64,000 nt of DNA from Adhaeribacter aquaticus DSM 16391 (GTDB lineage Bacteria > Bacteroidota > Bacteroidia > Cytophagales > Hymenobacteraceae): NCBI RefSeq assembly GCF_000473365.1, contig NZ_KI421517.1, positions 1,641,606-1,705,605 of the forward strand, read 5' to 3'. Positions 18,337 through 27,569 of the stretch are shown here, one piece after another (within the stretch, counting starts at the first letter, position 1; each line of letters opens with the position of its first letter). Under the pieces are notes generated by a model that saw nothing but the letters and a program-made list of their open reading frames with translations, had not been told where the DNA came from and ran no database searches. The translations under genes and the position numbers were made by a program.

Positions 18337-19330
18337 CCAATATTTTACAGGAAACGGCTTCTTTGTATAAGCTTTGTTTATTTAAGGGCACTACTCCTAC
18401 TTGCTCACATACTAAACCACCGCCTAAATTAGATAGCTCGGCCACCAGGGGTAAAGGCAGGTTAAGCGCTATACAAACCGCTGCAATACTTATTACGGTA
18501 TCCCCGGCTCCCGACACATCGGAAATAGTGCGCAAATGCGCTGGAATATAAGTCTTGGCTTGATTAGCCATGCAGAAAACGCCTCTTTCAGATAAGGTTA
18601 TGAGGATATTTTCAGTTTGTAAAGTTTTTTGTAAATCGGAGGCAGCCTCTTCAAAAGCTTCCAGATTGGCATCAGCAAAGTCTACTTTCAAACCTTCTTT
18701 TAACTCTTTTAAGTTGGGCTTAAATAAGGTACAACCTTTATAGCGAAGGAAGTTTTTCTTTTTTGGGTCTACAACTGTAGGAATGCTCTTCTGCTGACTA
18801 AGGGCAATTAATTCAGCTATATTCTGCTGGTTTAAAACCCCTTTATCATAATCCTGAAATATAACTACATCTGCCTGCTGCAGTAATTGTTCGAAACGTT
18901 CCAGCAGATGCCGGTTTTCGTGTTCTACTAAATCTGATTCGACTTCGCAATCAATCCGGAGGAGTTGTTGGCCACCCGACAGAATACGTTGCTTAACAGT
19001 AGTTATGCGTTCAGGGCTACGGATAATACCATCAGTAGAAAGTTGTTTTTCCTCTAATAAACGAATTAAGTCTGCCCCCTCCTGGTCATCGCCAATAACA
19101 GAGCAAAGTAAGGCGGTGGCGCCCAATGCCTGAACATTCAGGGCTACATTAGCGGCACCACCTAACCTTTTTTCACTTTTTAAAACATTTACTATGGGCA
19201 CCGGTGCTTCCGGCGAAAGCCTTGTTGATTTGCCCCACAAATAAGAATCTATCATCACATCGCCCACAATTAAAACAGTGAGCTGATCAAACGCCTCGAA
19301 CAAGGATTGTAAACTAGCGGAAGCCGGCAT
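18311..19330 (-). CDS. rfaE1: D-glycero-beta-D-manno-heptose-7-phosphate kinase type PfkB sugar kinase
   Basis: This PfkB-family kinase of 339 aa resembles the N-terminal half of E. coli HldE, which phosphorylates heptose-7-phosphate at C1 for ADP-heptose and LPS core synthesis. Visible are VLIVGDVMIDSYLWGKSTRL, the substrate loop LSPEAPVPIVNV, GGAANVALNVQALGA, and the catalytic/anion-hole block DVSGAGDTVISI. The adenylyltransferase half is absent, so that activity must be encoded elsewhere. The ATG abuts the stop of the upstream aminotransferase gene with no gap. Another PfkB substrate is possible, but the SPEAPVP block favours HldE/RfaE. Confidence 0.85.
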   Translation of the reverse strand: MPASASLQSLFEAFDQLTVLIVGDVMIDSYLWGKSTRLSPEAPVPIVNVLKSEKRLGGAANVALNVQALGATALLCSVIGDDQEGADLIRLLEEKQLSTDGIIRSPERITTVKQRILSGGQQLLRIDCEVESDLVEHENRHLLERFEQLLQQADVVIFQDYDKGVLNQQNIAELIALSQQKSIPTVVDPKKKNFLRYKGCTLFKPNLKELKEGLKVDFADANLEAFEEAASDLQKTLQTENILITLSERGVFCMANQAKTYIPAHLRTISDVSGAGDTVISIAAVCIALNLPLPLVAELSNLGGGLVCEQVGVVPLNKQSLYKEAVSCKILEKDKALKV

Positions 19331-20548
19331 TTATTGTAATTTCGCCAAACTAACTTTAATACGCTCCATGGCTTCTTTTAACTTTTCGTCAGAAGCTGCA
19401 AAAGAGAAACGCATACATTCATCCGCACCAAAAGCATCACCGCTTACAGCAGCTACGTGAGCATCATTTAGGATGAACATGCTTAATTCAAAAGAACCGT
19501 TAATTTTTTGTCCGTCTGGTGTGGTTTTACCAAAGTAAGCACTAACATCCGGGAAAATATAAAAAGCTCCCTGCGGCACATTGGTTACGATGCCCGGAAT
19601 ATCTTTCATTAAACCTAAAACTAAATCCCGACGACGTAAATAAGCAGCGCTCATTTCTTCTGAAGCACCCCGACCTCCTTTAAGAGCCGCTACTGCCGCT
19701 TTCTGGGCAATAGAACACGTACCGGAAGTAATTTGGCTTTGCATTTTATCACAGGCATCAGCAATTTCTTTACGGGCAGCAATATACCCAACGCGCCAGC
19801 CGGTCATGGCATATCCTTTAGAGAAACCATTTACAGTAATAACGCGATCTTTAATAAAATCGAATTGCGCCATGCTGGCGTGCTCGCCGGTAAAATTAAT
19901 GTATTCATAAATCTCATCCGCCATTACAAAAATCTGCGGGTGTTTCTCCAGAATACGGGCAAAAGCTAATAATTCATCTTTGCTGAATACAGAACCAGTT
20001 GGATTACATGGCGAAGAATACATTACTAATTTGGTATTAGAAGTAATGGCGTTCTCTAATTGCTCCGGTGTAATTACGAAATCGTTATCGATAGAAGCTT
20101 TTACTAAAACCGGCACCCCTTCGGCTAATTTTACTACTTCTTCATAAGACACCCAGTAAGGCGAGAAAATAACTACTTCATCACCTGGGTTAATCAACGT
20201 CATAATCACGTTAGCAATAGATTGCTTAGCCCCGGTAGAAACAACAATATTTTCAGGTTTATAATCCAGGTTATTATCCCGCTTTAACTTGGCCACAATC
20301 TCCTGACGCAGGTCTGGGTAACCAGCCACCGGAGTATAAAATGTAAATCCATCATCCAGGGCTTTCTTAGCAGCATCCTTAATGTATTGCGGCGTCTGAA
20401 AGTCTGGTTCTCCAAAGCTCAGGTTGATTACATCATGTCCTTGAGCAGCCAGTTCGCGGGCTTTTTTCGCCATCGCGATGGTTTGTGATTCGGCCAGTGC
20501 CGTTATCCTGTCGGATAAAAAACTGGTTACCTGTTCTGTTGATTGCAT
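19331..20548 (-). CDS. PLP-dependent aspartate/aromatic-type aminotransferase (class I, subgroup Ib)
   Basis: This fold-type I aminotransferase of 405 aa most likely exchanges amino groups between aspartate and 2-oxoglutarate. PLP-site residues are visible: N182 in CNPTG, D211 in DEIYEY, and the Schiff-base K244 in NGFSKGYAMTGWRVGY. INLSFGEPDFQTP and the C-terminal RFSFAAS complete the family pattern. The downstream heptose kinase starts directly after the stop. Upstream is a TAATTTTG -7-like box (20576-20569) giving a leader of about 17 nt. Confidence 0.92.
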   Translation of the reverse strand: MQSTEQVTSFLSDRITALAESQTIAMAKKARELAAQGHDVINLSFGEPDFQTPQYIKDAAKKALDDGFTFYTPVAGYPDLRQEIVAKLKRDNNLDYKPENIVVSTGAKQSIANVIMTLINPGDEVVIFSPYWVSYEEVVKLAEGVPVLVKASIDNDFVITPEQLENAITSNTKLVMYSSPCNPTGSVFSKDELLAFARILEKHPQIFVMADEIYEYINFTGEHASMAQFDFIKDRVITVNGFSKGYAMTGWRVGYIAARKEIADACDKMQSQITSGTCSIAQKAAVAALKGGRGASEEMSAAYLRRRDLVLGLMKDIPGIVTNVPQGAFYIFPDVSAYFGKTTPDGQKINGSFELSMFILNDAHVAAVSGDAFGADECMRFSFAASDEKLKEAMERIKVSLAKLQ

Positions 20549-20890
20549 GATTTTTTATGAATTTTGGGCAAAATTAAAGATTTAAAATCAATTATTTAAT
20601 TTATAAGTCTATTAAAAAAAAAATTAAGGTTTTTAATGGTTTAGGGGAAAGGCTATAGCATACATAAAGTTGATAAACCACTAAAAAACCAATCGAATTT
20701 CAAAGACAAATTTCGTTCCTTTTATCATTCTTGAGGTAAAATACAGGCAAGGAAACATAATAGCTTTATTATATATTTCTACAACTTCTCAAATTAGAAA
20801 ACGACATACCGTACTATAACTAGCCTATGCATCAAAATAAAAAGGCTACCGGAAAACCGGTAGCCTTTTGTAAAAGATTCTTCAGCATTA
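20549..20890. other. intergenic region, no gene seen
   Basis: This 342-bp AT-rich stretch separates the aminotransferase and recR. It holds the aminotransferase -7-like box (20569-20576) and the recR terminator (20840-20869). I find no convincing ORF, tRNA or repeat in the rest. Confidence 0.6.
20840..20869 (-). terminator. terminator after recR
   Basis: A 13-bp perfect GC-containing stem (AAAAGGCTACCGG and its complement) with an AAAA tetraloop lies 21 nt past the recR stop. Confidence 0.92.
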
Positions 20891-21496
20891 TTATTTACTG
20901 TAGGAGGTCCTCTCAATAATACTTCTGCCTAGGGTTATTTCATCAGTATACTCCAACTCACCACCTACAGGAACTCCACGGGCAATAGTTGATATTTTAA
21001 GGTTGTAATCCCGGAGCTTTCTGGTTATGTAAAATGCGGTAGTGTCGCCTTCCATAGTAGGACTTATGGCTAAAACTACCTCTTTTATTTCGGAACCCGG
21101 AATCCGCTCCACCAACGAGGTAATATTTAAATCGGAGGGGCCTATTCCTTCAATAGGAGAAATAACACCCCCTAAAACATGATAAATTCCTTTATACTGA
21201 CTGGTATTCTCAATAGCAATAACATCCCGAATATCACTAACCACACACAACAAACTGCGGTCGCGTAACGGATTAGCACAAATATCACATATTTCAGTAT
21301 CAGCAATATTATGGCAGGTTTTGCAATACGTGATGTTTTCACGCATTTTTACAAGCGCCTCCGATAAAGCCTTGGTATCTTCAGTATCGCCTTTTAGCAA
21401 ATGAAGCACCAGGCGTAAAGCTGTTTTTCGGCCAATTCCCGGAAGTTTTGCCAGCTCCTCAACCGCATTTTCAATTAACTTTGACGGAAAATTCAT
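20891..21496 (-). CDS. recR: recombination mediator protein RecR
   Basis: RecR works with RecF/RecO to load RecA on SSB-coated gaps. The 201-aa protein shows the N-terminal helix-hairpin-helix [20 protein letters not shown]. The zinc finger is [16 protein letters not shown] (C4). The Toprim domain follows ([17 protein letters not shown], then [15 protein letters not shown]), and then the C-terminal Walker-B-like block [18 protein letters not shown]. It lies 14 bp downstream of clpS and is probably co-transcribed with it. Confidence 0.97.
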   Translation of the reverse strand: MNFPSKLIENAVEELAKLPGIGRKTALRLVLHLLKGDTEDTKALSEALVKMRENITYCKTCHNIADTEICDICANPLRDRSLLCVVSDIRDVIAIENTSQYKGIYHVLGGVISPIEGIGPSDLNITSLVERIPGSEIKEVVLAISPTMEGDTTAFYITRKLRDYNLKISTIARGVPVGGELEYTDEITLGRSIIERTSYSK

Positions 21497-21510
21497 CCAA
21501 TAGTATCAGG

Positions 21511-21792
21511 TTAAACAATATCGGCTGATATACCGCGATCGTGAATGGCTGAGCACATGGACTCCAGTTCCTCAAACGTTCCAACTTTTACGGTACACTT
21601 GCCTTTATAATGAATAAGGTAGGTACACTGCTCAGCCTGCTCAGGCGTATGCTTGCATACAGCAATAAGCGTATCTATAACGTGATCAAATGTATTCACA
21701 TCATCGTTATAAACGACCAGATTTTTCAGGTCTATTACTTCCTCCAGAAGCAATACATCTTCCTGAAATGCTATTTCTGTTTCTGTATTCAT
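21511..21792 (-). CDS. clpS: ATP-dependent Clp protease adaptor ClpS
   Basis: ClpS recognises N-degrons and hands substrates to ClpAP (or ClpCP). The 93-aa protein has the flexible N-terminus and the binding core VVYNDDVNTFDHVIDTLIAV, with the N-D pair and downstream His-equivalents of the N-degron pocket. It ends in the typical DRGISADIV tail. A TAAATTTG box ends 5 nt before the ATG, which suggests an almost leaderless transcript. recR follows after 14 bp. Confidence 0.95.
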   Translation of the reverse strand: MNTETEIAFQEDVLLLEEVIDLKNLVVYNDDVNTFDHVIDTLIAVCKHTPEQAEQCTYLIHYKGKCTVKVGTFEELESMCSAIHDRGISADIV

Positions 21793-21797
21793 AGCAG

Positions 21798-21805
21798 CAA
21801 ATTTA
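21798..21805 (-). promoter_or_regulatory. candidate -7 box directly before clpS
   Basis: TAAATTTG on the minus strand fits TAnnTTTG and ends 5 nt before the ATG of clpS. I see no TTG at the normal distance upstream. Confidence 0.4.
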
Positions 21806-22008
21806 CGAAATTAAGCTGATTTTTAAAAGGATTCAACTTAATTATAACCTCCAACCCAACCTATTTTTATTATACTTTTAACTAATTCATTTAGGTTCTT
21901 ATTTTTTAAAAAACCTTATTCTTAAAGCTGATTTAAAGACGCAAAAGAACCTTACGCTTATAAATTAGTAATATTGCAAACTAACATCCCTTAAAAGAAA
22001 AAGGTAGT

Positions 22009-22560
22009 ATGCCCGTTCCGTCCGCCGACTTTAAAAAAGCCATAAAACAATTATCTGACAAAGAAAAAGAAACATTACTGTTACGGGCTGTGCGGCGGGA
22101 CGCCGAACTTTATGATTTATTTTCTTATGAGTTGTTACCCGATATTACCCTGGAACAACTAACAACCGAGACTTCCGAAAAAATTCATGATTTAATGTAT
22201 GGATTAACCGGCAGAAACCTGACTAAAAGCATCACCCGATCCCTTAGGAAATCTACGAAGGAAATTGCCCGATTTAAACGAATTACCAAAGACGTAAAAG
22301 CTGAAATTGATTTACACATTTATTTGCTGCGTTTAATTTTCGACAACTTCACGGGCCAGTTTGAAAGCCGTTTTAAGAGTTTTTTTGTAGCTACTGCCCG
22401 GTTAGTACTCCGGACCATGCAGTTAATCCGGAAAAATTTGCACGAAGATTACCATATAGAATATAAAACTGATCTGGATGATTTTTTACAGCAACTAAAC
22501 AGCCGCAGCAAAAGCAACCAGTTAAGCTTCACCCTACCCCAAACCTTTGAAGTAGATTAA
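22009..22560 (+). CDS. conserved hypothetical helical protein (183 aa)
   Basis: This is a soluble, strongly helical, lysine- and arginine-rich protein. It opens with KKAIKQLSDKEKETLLLRAV and DAELYDLFSYELLPD, a pattern I have seen in unnamed Bacteroidota proteins but cannot link to a function. The middle (TGRNLTKSITRSLRKSTKEI) is basic, and the rest alternates hydrophobic helices without real membrane spans. It is divergent from clpS with a 216-bp shared upstream region. TAATATTG at 21968 differs from the -7 consensus by one base. Confidence 0.75.
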   Translation: MPVPSADFKKAIKQLSDKEKETLLLRAVRRDAELYDLFSYELLPDITLEQLTTETSEKIHDLMYGLTGRNLTKSITRSLRKSTKEIARFKRITKDVKAEIDLHIYLLRLIFDNFTGQFESRFKSFFVATARLVLRTMQLIRKNLHEDYHIEYKTDLDDFLQQLNSRSKSNQLSFTLPQTFEVD

Positions 22561-22720
22561 GTAACTTCTTATTAAAAGCTTTACATATAACAGCATATTA
22601 AATATACTTCTTCTTTAATTGGCTGATTTAGCATTATAGCCAAGCATTTCCCCTTGTTGTTTTCTTTTTGTTCTCTTTTTACCTATTGTTAGGTATTATC
22701 TTCAGAAAAGCTGTTGGATA

Positions 22721-22755
22721 TTTGGAGGTAAAGAAGATTTTTCTGTACCTTTTTG
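22721..22755 (+). promoter_or_regulatory. candidate promoter of the TonB-receptor/DUF4249 operon
   Basis: TTTG (22721-22724) is followed after 21 nt by TACCTTTTTG, which is TAnnTTTG with one or two extra T. The first gene of the locus starts about 48 nt further on. The match is approximate. Confidence 0.35.
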
Positions 22756-22802
22756 AGAAATTTTATTAGTGCAACTATTCCAGTTATCAGCACTTAAGAA
22801 CT

Positions 22803-23546
22803 ATGAATAAAAAGGCCACCACTTTTTACAGTTTCTTCTTTTTGAGTTTATTATCTGCTCAATTTTCTTTTAGCCAGAATCTAAAATCTGATTCTGTTTT
22901 TCTGGCTACATCTGTCTCAAACGTTATTAGTGTTCATGCCAAAATTTTAAACCAGGAGTCGCATTTATACAATGGCCCTCAATACGTAAATTATGATCGG
23001 GGTTTTGTGGGGCACCAATTTTTCCAGAACGACGAAATCACGGAAGGCACTGTTACTTATGATAACCTGTTATTTAGAGATGTCCCTTTACTATACGATA
23101 CTGTGCTGGATCAATTAGTGGTAGAGGGACTAACAAATGGCAACTCCATCAAATTGATAAGTGAGAAAGTAAAAGATTTCACTTATAATGATCATCATTT
23201 TTATCGTTTACAGAAAGACAGCCTCTACAGCAACCTTCCCCAAGCTGGTTTTTACGAGTTTCTCCTCGATGGAAAAATTAAGTTGCTGGCTAAAAGAAAA
23301 AAAGAAATTCAGGAAGTTAAAGAAACTGACGGCATTTATAAGGTATTTGAGTTAAAAGACAAATTTTATGTTCTGAAAGGAAACAAATTGTTTGAGGTAG
23401 ATAAAAAAAGAACAATTTTGAGCTTACTTCCTGAAAAAAGAAAAGAATTGCAAGCCTTTGCCCGGACCAACAAAATTAACTTTAAGCATAAACGCGAAGA
23501 CGCCTTGGTAAAAATAGTAAGGCACTACAACAGTTTGCCTCAATAA
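22803..23546 (+). CDS. exported hypothetical protein preceding the TonB receptor
   Basis: A signal peptide (TTFYSFFFLSLLSAQFSFSQ) leads a 247-aa protein that should be periplasmic or outer-membrane attached; no lipobox is seen. The mature part is beta-rich in the first half (TEGTVTYDNLLFRDVPLLYD) and ends in a lysine-rich helix (LPEKRKELQAFARTNKINFK). The first half resembles short uncharacterised proteins found next to TonB-dependent receptors in Bacteroidota, but I cannot name a family. It is 60 bp upstream of the receptor gene and is likely the first gene of that operon. Confidence 0.7.
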   Translation: MNKKATTFYSFFFLSLLSAQFSFSQNLKSDSVFLATSVSNVISVHAKILNQESHLYNGPQYVNYDRGFVGHQFFQNDEITEGTVTYDNLLFRDVPLLYDTVLDQLVVEGLTNGNSIKLISEKVKDFTYNDHHFYRLQKDSLYSNLPQAGFYEFLLDGKIKLLAKRKKEIQEVKETDGIYKVFELKDKFYVLKGNKLFEVDKKRTILSLLPEKRKELQAFARTNKINFKHKREDALVKIVRHYNSLPQ

Positions 23547-23606
23547 CTATTTTTAATCATACCTGAACCACACCAAATCTTTTAGTTGCCCCTACCTTTC
23601 TAACCT

Positions 23607-26390
23607 ATGGTATTTTTTTACAGAACCCTTTTAATTGCATTGGGTAGTTTTTTAGTTCTTTTGCCTGTTCTGGGTCAGCAAAACAATACTAAATTAATTA
23701 CTGGCGATTTCCAAAATGTAAAATTTGAGCAGTTTGTCCGGGAAATTGAAGCGAACTCGACTTACCGGTTTTATTATGACCCAGCTTTAATGGATACCAT
23801 TAAAGTAAATTTACAAGTACAAGGCAAACCTCTGCCGGTAGTACTGGAGCAAGCGCTGAAACCTATTAATTTCACATTTGCCATAGACCAGGAAAATCAG
23901 GTTTATATAACTAAAGGGCGGGCCATTGAATTAAATCTGCCCGCCAATTTCTTCACTCCCGGACAAGCAGGGGCCGTCATTGCCCAAAACAATGTAATAA
24001 ATACAAACACCGCAGAACCGGAAAGGCCGCGAACCCGAAGTACTTCCGAACTTAAACTTTACGAAATAGGAAACAGCCGGTCGGCCAATGGCAGCGGAAA
24101 AGCTACTATTGCTGGTCATTTACGGGATATTAAGTCCGGTGAAGCCGTTATTGGTGCGTCTATTTATATTGAAGCACCACTAATCGGTGGTACCAGCGAT
24201 CAGTTTGGTTATTATTCGCTTACCTTACCCGTTGGCCGGCACGAAGTTAAAATTAAAGGAGTCGGAATTAAAAATACCCGCCGGCAAATTATGCTCCACT
24301 CCGATGGCAAATTAGAAATAGAGGTAGAAGAAGATATTACCAATTTGAAAGAAGTGGTAATTGAAGCCGAAAAAGACAAAAATGTGGCAGGCATGCAAAT
24401 GGGTTTGGAAAAGTTAGATATAAAAACTTTAAAACAGGTACCCACTGCCTTTGGCGAAACCGATATCTTACGCGTTATTTTAACCTTACCGGGCGTAAAA
24501 TCAGTTGGCGAAGGCAGTACCGGCATGAACGTACGGGGTGGCGCCACCGATCAGAACCTTATTTTGTTTAATGATGCTACTATTTATAACCCCTCGCATT
24601 TATTTGGCTTTTTCTCGGCCTTTAACCCGGATGTTTTAAAAACGGTAGAGTTGTATAAAAGTGCCATACCAGCTAAATATGGTGGTCGGCTATCTTCGGT
24701 TTTAGAGATTAGTACCCGCGATGGAAATAAAAAACAGTTTGCCGGCTCGGGAGGCATTGGCCTTCTAACCAGCAGGCTAACGTTGGAGGGACCTATTGTT
24801 AAAGATAAAACCTCTTTTATTATTGGCGGCAGAACCACCTATTCTGACTGGATTCTGAAACAGCTTCCTAATAGTACCTTGAGGCAAAGTGAAGCTTCTT
24901 TTTATGATGTAAATGCCCACATCACCCACGAAATCAATGATAAAAATACAATTTATGCTACCGGTTACCAAAGCCAGGATAAATTTAAACTGGGAACTGA
25001 TACGGCCTTTCAATACATGAACAGAAATGCCAGTTTGAAATGGAAACATATTTTTAACAACAAATTATATGGTGTATTAACCGGTGCCCACAGTATATTT
25101 AACTATAATATTACCAGCGACAAACATGAAAGTACAGCCTCTAAACTAACGTATGGCATAAACCAATCTAACGTTCAGGCTGATTTTAACTTTTTTCTGA
25201 ACCCAACGCATACCATAGACTTTGGTGCCAGTACTATTTTATATCAAGTTTCTCCGGGTAGCCAAACCCCGCTGGGCAGTAAATCCTTAATTGCTCCTAA
25301 CATATTATCAAATGAAAAGGGACAGGAATCTGCTTTATATATTTCTGATTTAATCAATATCAGTCCACGTATAGCGGTGCAATTAGGGGTACGCTACTCT
25401 ATGTACAAAGCTTTAGGACCTAAAGATGTATTTGAGTATACCTCCGGCCTGTCCCGGAATGAAAGCTCCATCATTGACACTACCCACTACAAAAATGGAG
25501 AGGTAATGGCCACCTACCATGGCCCCGAATACCGGGCCTCCATCAAATATATTTTAACTGATAACTCTTCTGTTAAGGCCAGTTTTAACCGCATGCGTCA
25601 ATACATTCACATGCTTTCCAATACTGCCTCTATGTCGCCTACCGATATCTGGAAATTGAGCGACCGGTACATTCGCCCGCAAATTGGCGACCAATATGCT
25701 ATTGGCTATTACCGTAATCTGCGTTCTAACACCATTGAAACCTCTGTGGAAACTTACTACAAGAGCATGCGCGATTTTGTTGATTATAAAAATGGCGCCA
25801 CGCTTATTCTTAATCACCACATAGAAACAGATGTTATTAATGCTGAAGGAAAAGCTTATGGGGTAGAGCTGATGGTGAAAAAATTAACCGGAAAAATTAA
25901 TGGTTGGGCCAGTTATACCTATTCCCGCACCTTAGTACGGGTAAATACGGCATTAGCCTCCGATATGGTAAATGATGGAAAATACTACCCAAGTAACTTT
26001 GACAAGCCTCACGATTTTACATTAATAGGTAACTACCGTTTCAGCCGCCGGTTTAGCACCTCCCTGAATGCCACTTACAGCACTGGCCGGCCAATAACGT
26101 TGCCTTTAGCTAAATACGAAATCGGTGGTGCCCAACGGGTTTATTACTCCCAGCGCAATGAGTATCGGGTGCCAGATTATTTCCGGATGGATTTTGCCAT
26201 GAACATAGAGGGCAACCATAAAGTAAGGAAGTTATCGCATAGTTCCTGGTCTTTATCTGTGTATAACTTAACCGGCCGCAAAAACCCTTATTCTGTATAT
26301 TTTAAAACCGAAAACGGTAAAATAAATGGTTATAAGCTATCGATTTTTGGTCAGCCTATTCCAACGGTTACCTACAACTTCAAATTTTAA
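23607..26390 (+). CDS. TonB-dependent receptor with STN and carboxypeptidase-regulatory-like domains
   Basis: This outer-membrane receptor has 927 aa. Domains in order are a signal peptide (1-23, LLIALGSFLVLLPVLGQ), an STN domain (about 28-105, FEQFVREIEANSTYRFYYD), a CarboxypepD_reg-like beta-sandwich (about 166-240, IAGHLRDIKSGEAVIGASIY), a plug (about 275-372, with GMNVRGGATDQNLILFNDA) and a beta-barrel ending in F (TYNFKF). STN domains in such receptors usually signal to a FecR-type anti-sigma factor, but none is encoded here. The ATG of the first DUF4249 gene abuts the stop, so the two are coupled. The ligand is unknown. Confidence 0.9.
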   Translation: MVFFYRTLLIALGSFLVLLPVLGQQNNTKLITGDFQNVKFEQFVREIEANSTYRFYYDPALMDTIKVNLQVQGKPLPVVLEQALKPINFTFAIDQENQVYITKGRAIELNLPANFFTPGQAGAVIAQNNVINTNTAEPERPRTRSTSELKLYEIGNSRSANGSGKATIAGHLRDIKSGEAVIGASIYIEAPLIGGTSDQFGYYSLTLPVGRHEVKIKGVGIKNTRRQIMLHSDGKLEIEVEEDITNLKEVVIEAEKDKNVAGMQMGLEKLDIKTLKQVPTAFGETDILRVILTLPGVKSVGEGSTGMNVRGGATDQNLILFNDATIYNPSHLFGFFSAFNPDVLKTVELYKSAIPAKYGGRLSSVLEISTRDGNKKQFAGSGGIGLLTSRLTLEGPIVKDKTSFIIGGRTTYSDWILKQLPNSTLRQSEASFYDVNAHITHEINDKNTIYATGYQSQDKFKLGTDTAFQYMNRNASLKWKHIFNNKLYGVLTGAHSIFNYNITSDKHESTASKLTYGINQSNVQADFNFFLNPTHTIDFGASTILYQVSPGSQTPLGSKSLIAPNILSNEKGQESALYISDLINISPRIAVQLGVRYSMYKALGPKDVFEYTSGLSRNESSIIDTTHYKNGEVMATYHGPEYRASIKYILTDNSSVKASFNRMRQYIHMLSNTASMSPTDIWKLSDRYIRPQIGDQYAIGYYRNLRSNTIETSVETYYKSMRDFVDYKNGATLILNHHIETDVINAEGKAYGVELMVKKLTGKINGWASYTYSRTLVRVNTALASDMVNDGKYYPSNFDKPHDFTLIGNYRFSRRFSTSLNATYSTGRPITLPLAKYEIGGAQRVYYSQRNEYRVPDYFRMDFAMNIEGNHKVRKLSHSSWSLSVYNLTGRKNPYSVYFKTENGKINGYKLSIFGQPIPTVTYNFKF

Positions 26391-27557
26391 ATGCAGCAAC
26401 CATTTTACATAGGAACAAAGGTTATTTGCTGGAGCTTTTTGCTGCTAGCCACTGCCTGCATTGATTCTTATGTACCTGATGTTGTAGATTCTGTTCATAG
26501 CTATTTAGTCGTAGATGGTTTTATAAACAGCAGTGGAACTACCACCATAAACCTATCGCGTAGCCAGCGGATAGCTGAAACCGGGAAACCTCAACCAGAA
26601 GCAAAAGCTTTACTATATATCCAGGAAGAACAAGGAGGCCAGTTTGCTTTACATGAATCAAAAACAGGAATCTATAATTCGGCTAATCTTAATTTAGATC
26701 CACAAAAAAAATACCGGCTTTACATTAAAACAGCTTGGAATAAGGAATATGCAAGCAATTTTATGCCTGTTATTTTTACACCTGACTTTGAAATTTCTCC
26801 CAATATTGAAAGTACAGGCTTGCAAATAGCTATAAATTCGGAGGGTGGACCGGAACAACCGACTTACTACCGCTGGGATTACGATGAAACGTGGGAATTT
26901 ACTTCAATCGGCCAATCTGTATTAGATTATAAAAACAACCGGCTAGTTCCGAGGAATGAAAACATTTACAGATGCTGGCGTTCAGAGAAACCTTCGAAGA
27001 TAAACTTAACTTCAACAGAAAAACTTTCAGTCAATAAACTTGTCAATCATCCATTGGTTTTTCATCCAAAGAACTCCGAAAAATTAAGGTATAAATATAG
27101 CATTCAAGTACGACAATTTGCTCAAACTAAAGAAGAATACCAGTATTGGGAAGCATTGAGAACTAATACCGAAAAAATAGGAACACTCTTTGATCCGCAG
27201 CCAACTCAAGTTTCTGGCAATATAGAATGCCTGTCCGATCCAAATGAACCGGTATTGGGTTATGTTGGCATTACTACTATGGTAGAAAAAAGAATATTTA
27301 TTGACAAACTCAATTTGCCTGCTAGTTGGATTTCCAAAACAGGATATGAAGATTGCCGGATTGGCCTTTTAAGCGAGGATTTTCCCCCTCCACCAAGAGG
27401 TTCTCAAAACCCGTGGAATTATGTAGCTAATGGAGCCCTTATTATAATTGCCCCGGTAGATTCGGCCAATATTACTATAGATTATTTATATTCTACTGCC
27501 AATTGCACCGATTGCACATTAAAAGGTTCAAATGTTCGTCCGGATTTTTGGAGATAA
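26391..27557 (+). CDS. DUF4249 lipoprotein, copy 1
   Basis: This 388-aa outer-membrane lipoprotein has its acylation Cys23 in LLLATAC. The DUF4249 pattern is clear: SYLVVDGFINSSGTTTINLS, then an Ig-like run (YRLYIKTAWNKEYASNF), then the conserved YYRWDYDETWEF, CWRSEKP, EYQYWEALRTNTEKIGTLFD and the C-terminal CTDCTLKGSNVRPDFW. DUF4249 proteins are habitual neighbours of TonB-dependent receptors and are thought to serve as surface partners, as SusD does for SusC; no function has been shown to my knowledge. The ATG follows the receptor stop directly. Confidence 0.9.
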   Translation: MQQPFYIGTKVICWSFLLLATACIDSYVPDVVDSVHSYLVVDGFINSSGTTTINLSRSQRIAETGKPQPEAKALLYIQEEQGGQFALHESKTGIYNSANLNLDPQKKYRLYIKTAWNKEYASNFMPVIFTPDFEISPNIESTGLQIAINSEGGPEQPTYYRWDYDETWEFTSIGQSVLDYKNNRLVPRNENIYRCWRSEKPSKINLTSTEKLSVNKLVNHPLVFHPKNSEKLRYKYSIQVRQFAQTKEEYQYWEALRTNTEKIGTLFDPQPTQVSGNIECLSDPNEPVLGYVGITTMVEKRIFIDKLNLPASWISKTGYEDCRIGLLSEDFPPPPRGSQNPWNYVANGALIIIAPVDSANITIDYLYSTANCTDCTLKGSNVRPDFWR

Positions 27558-27569
27558 ATAAGTTTGTAA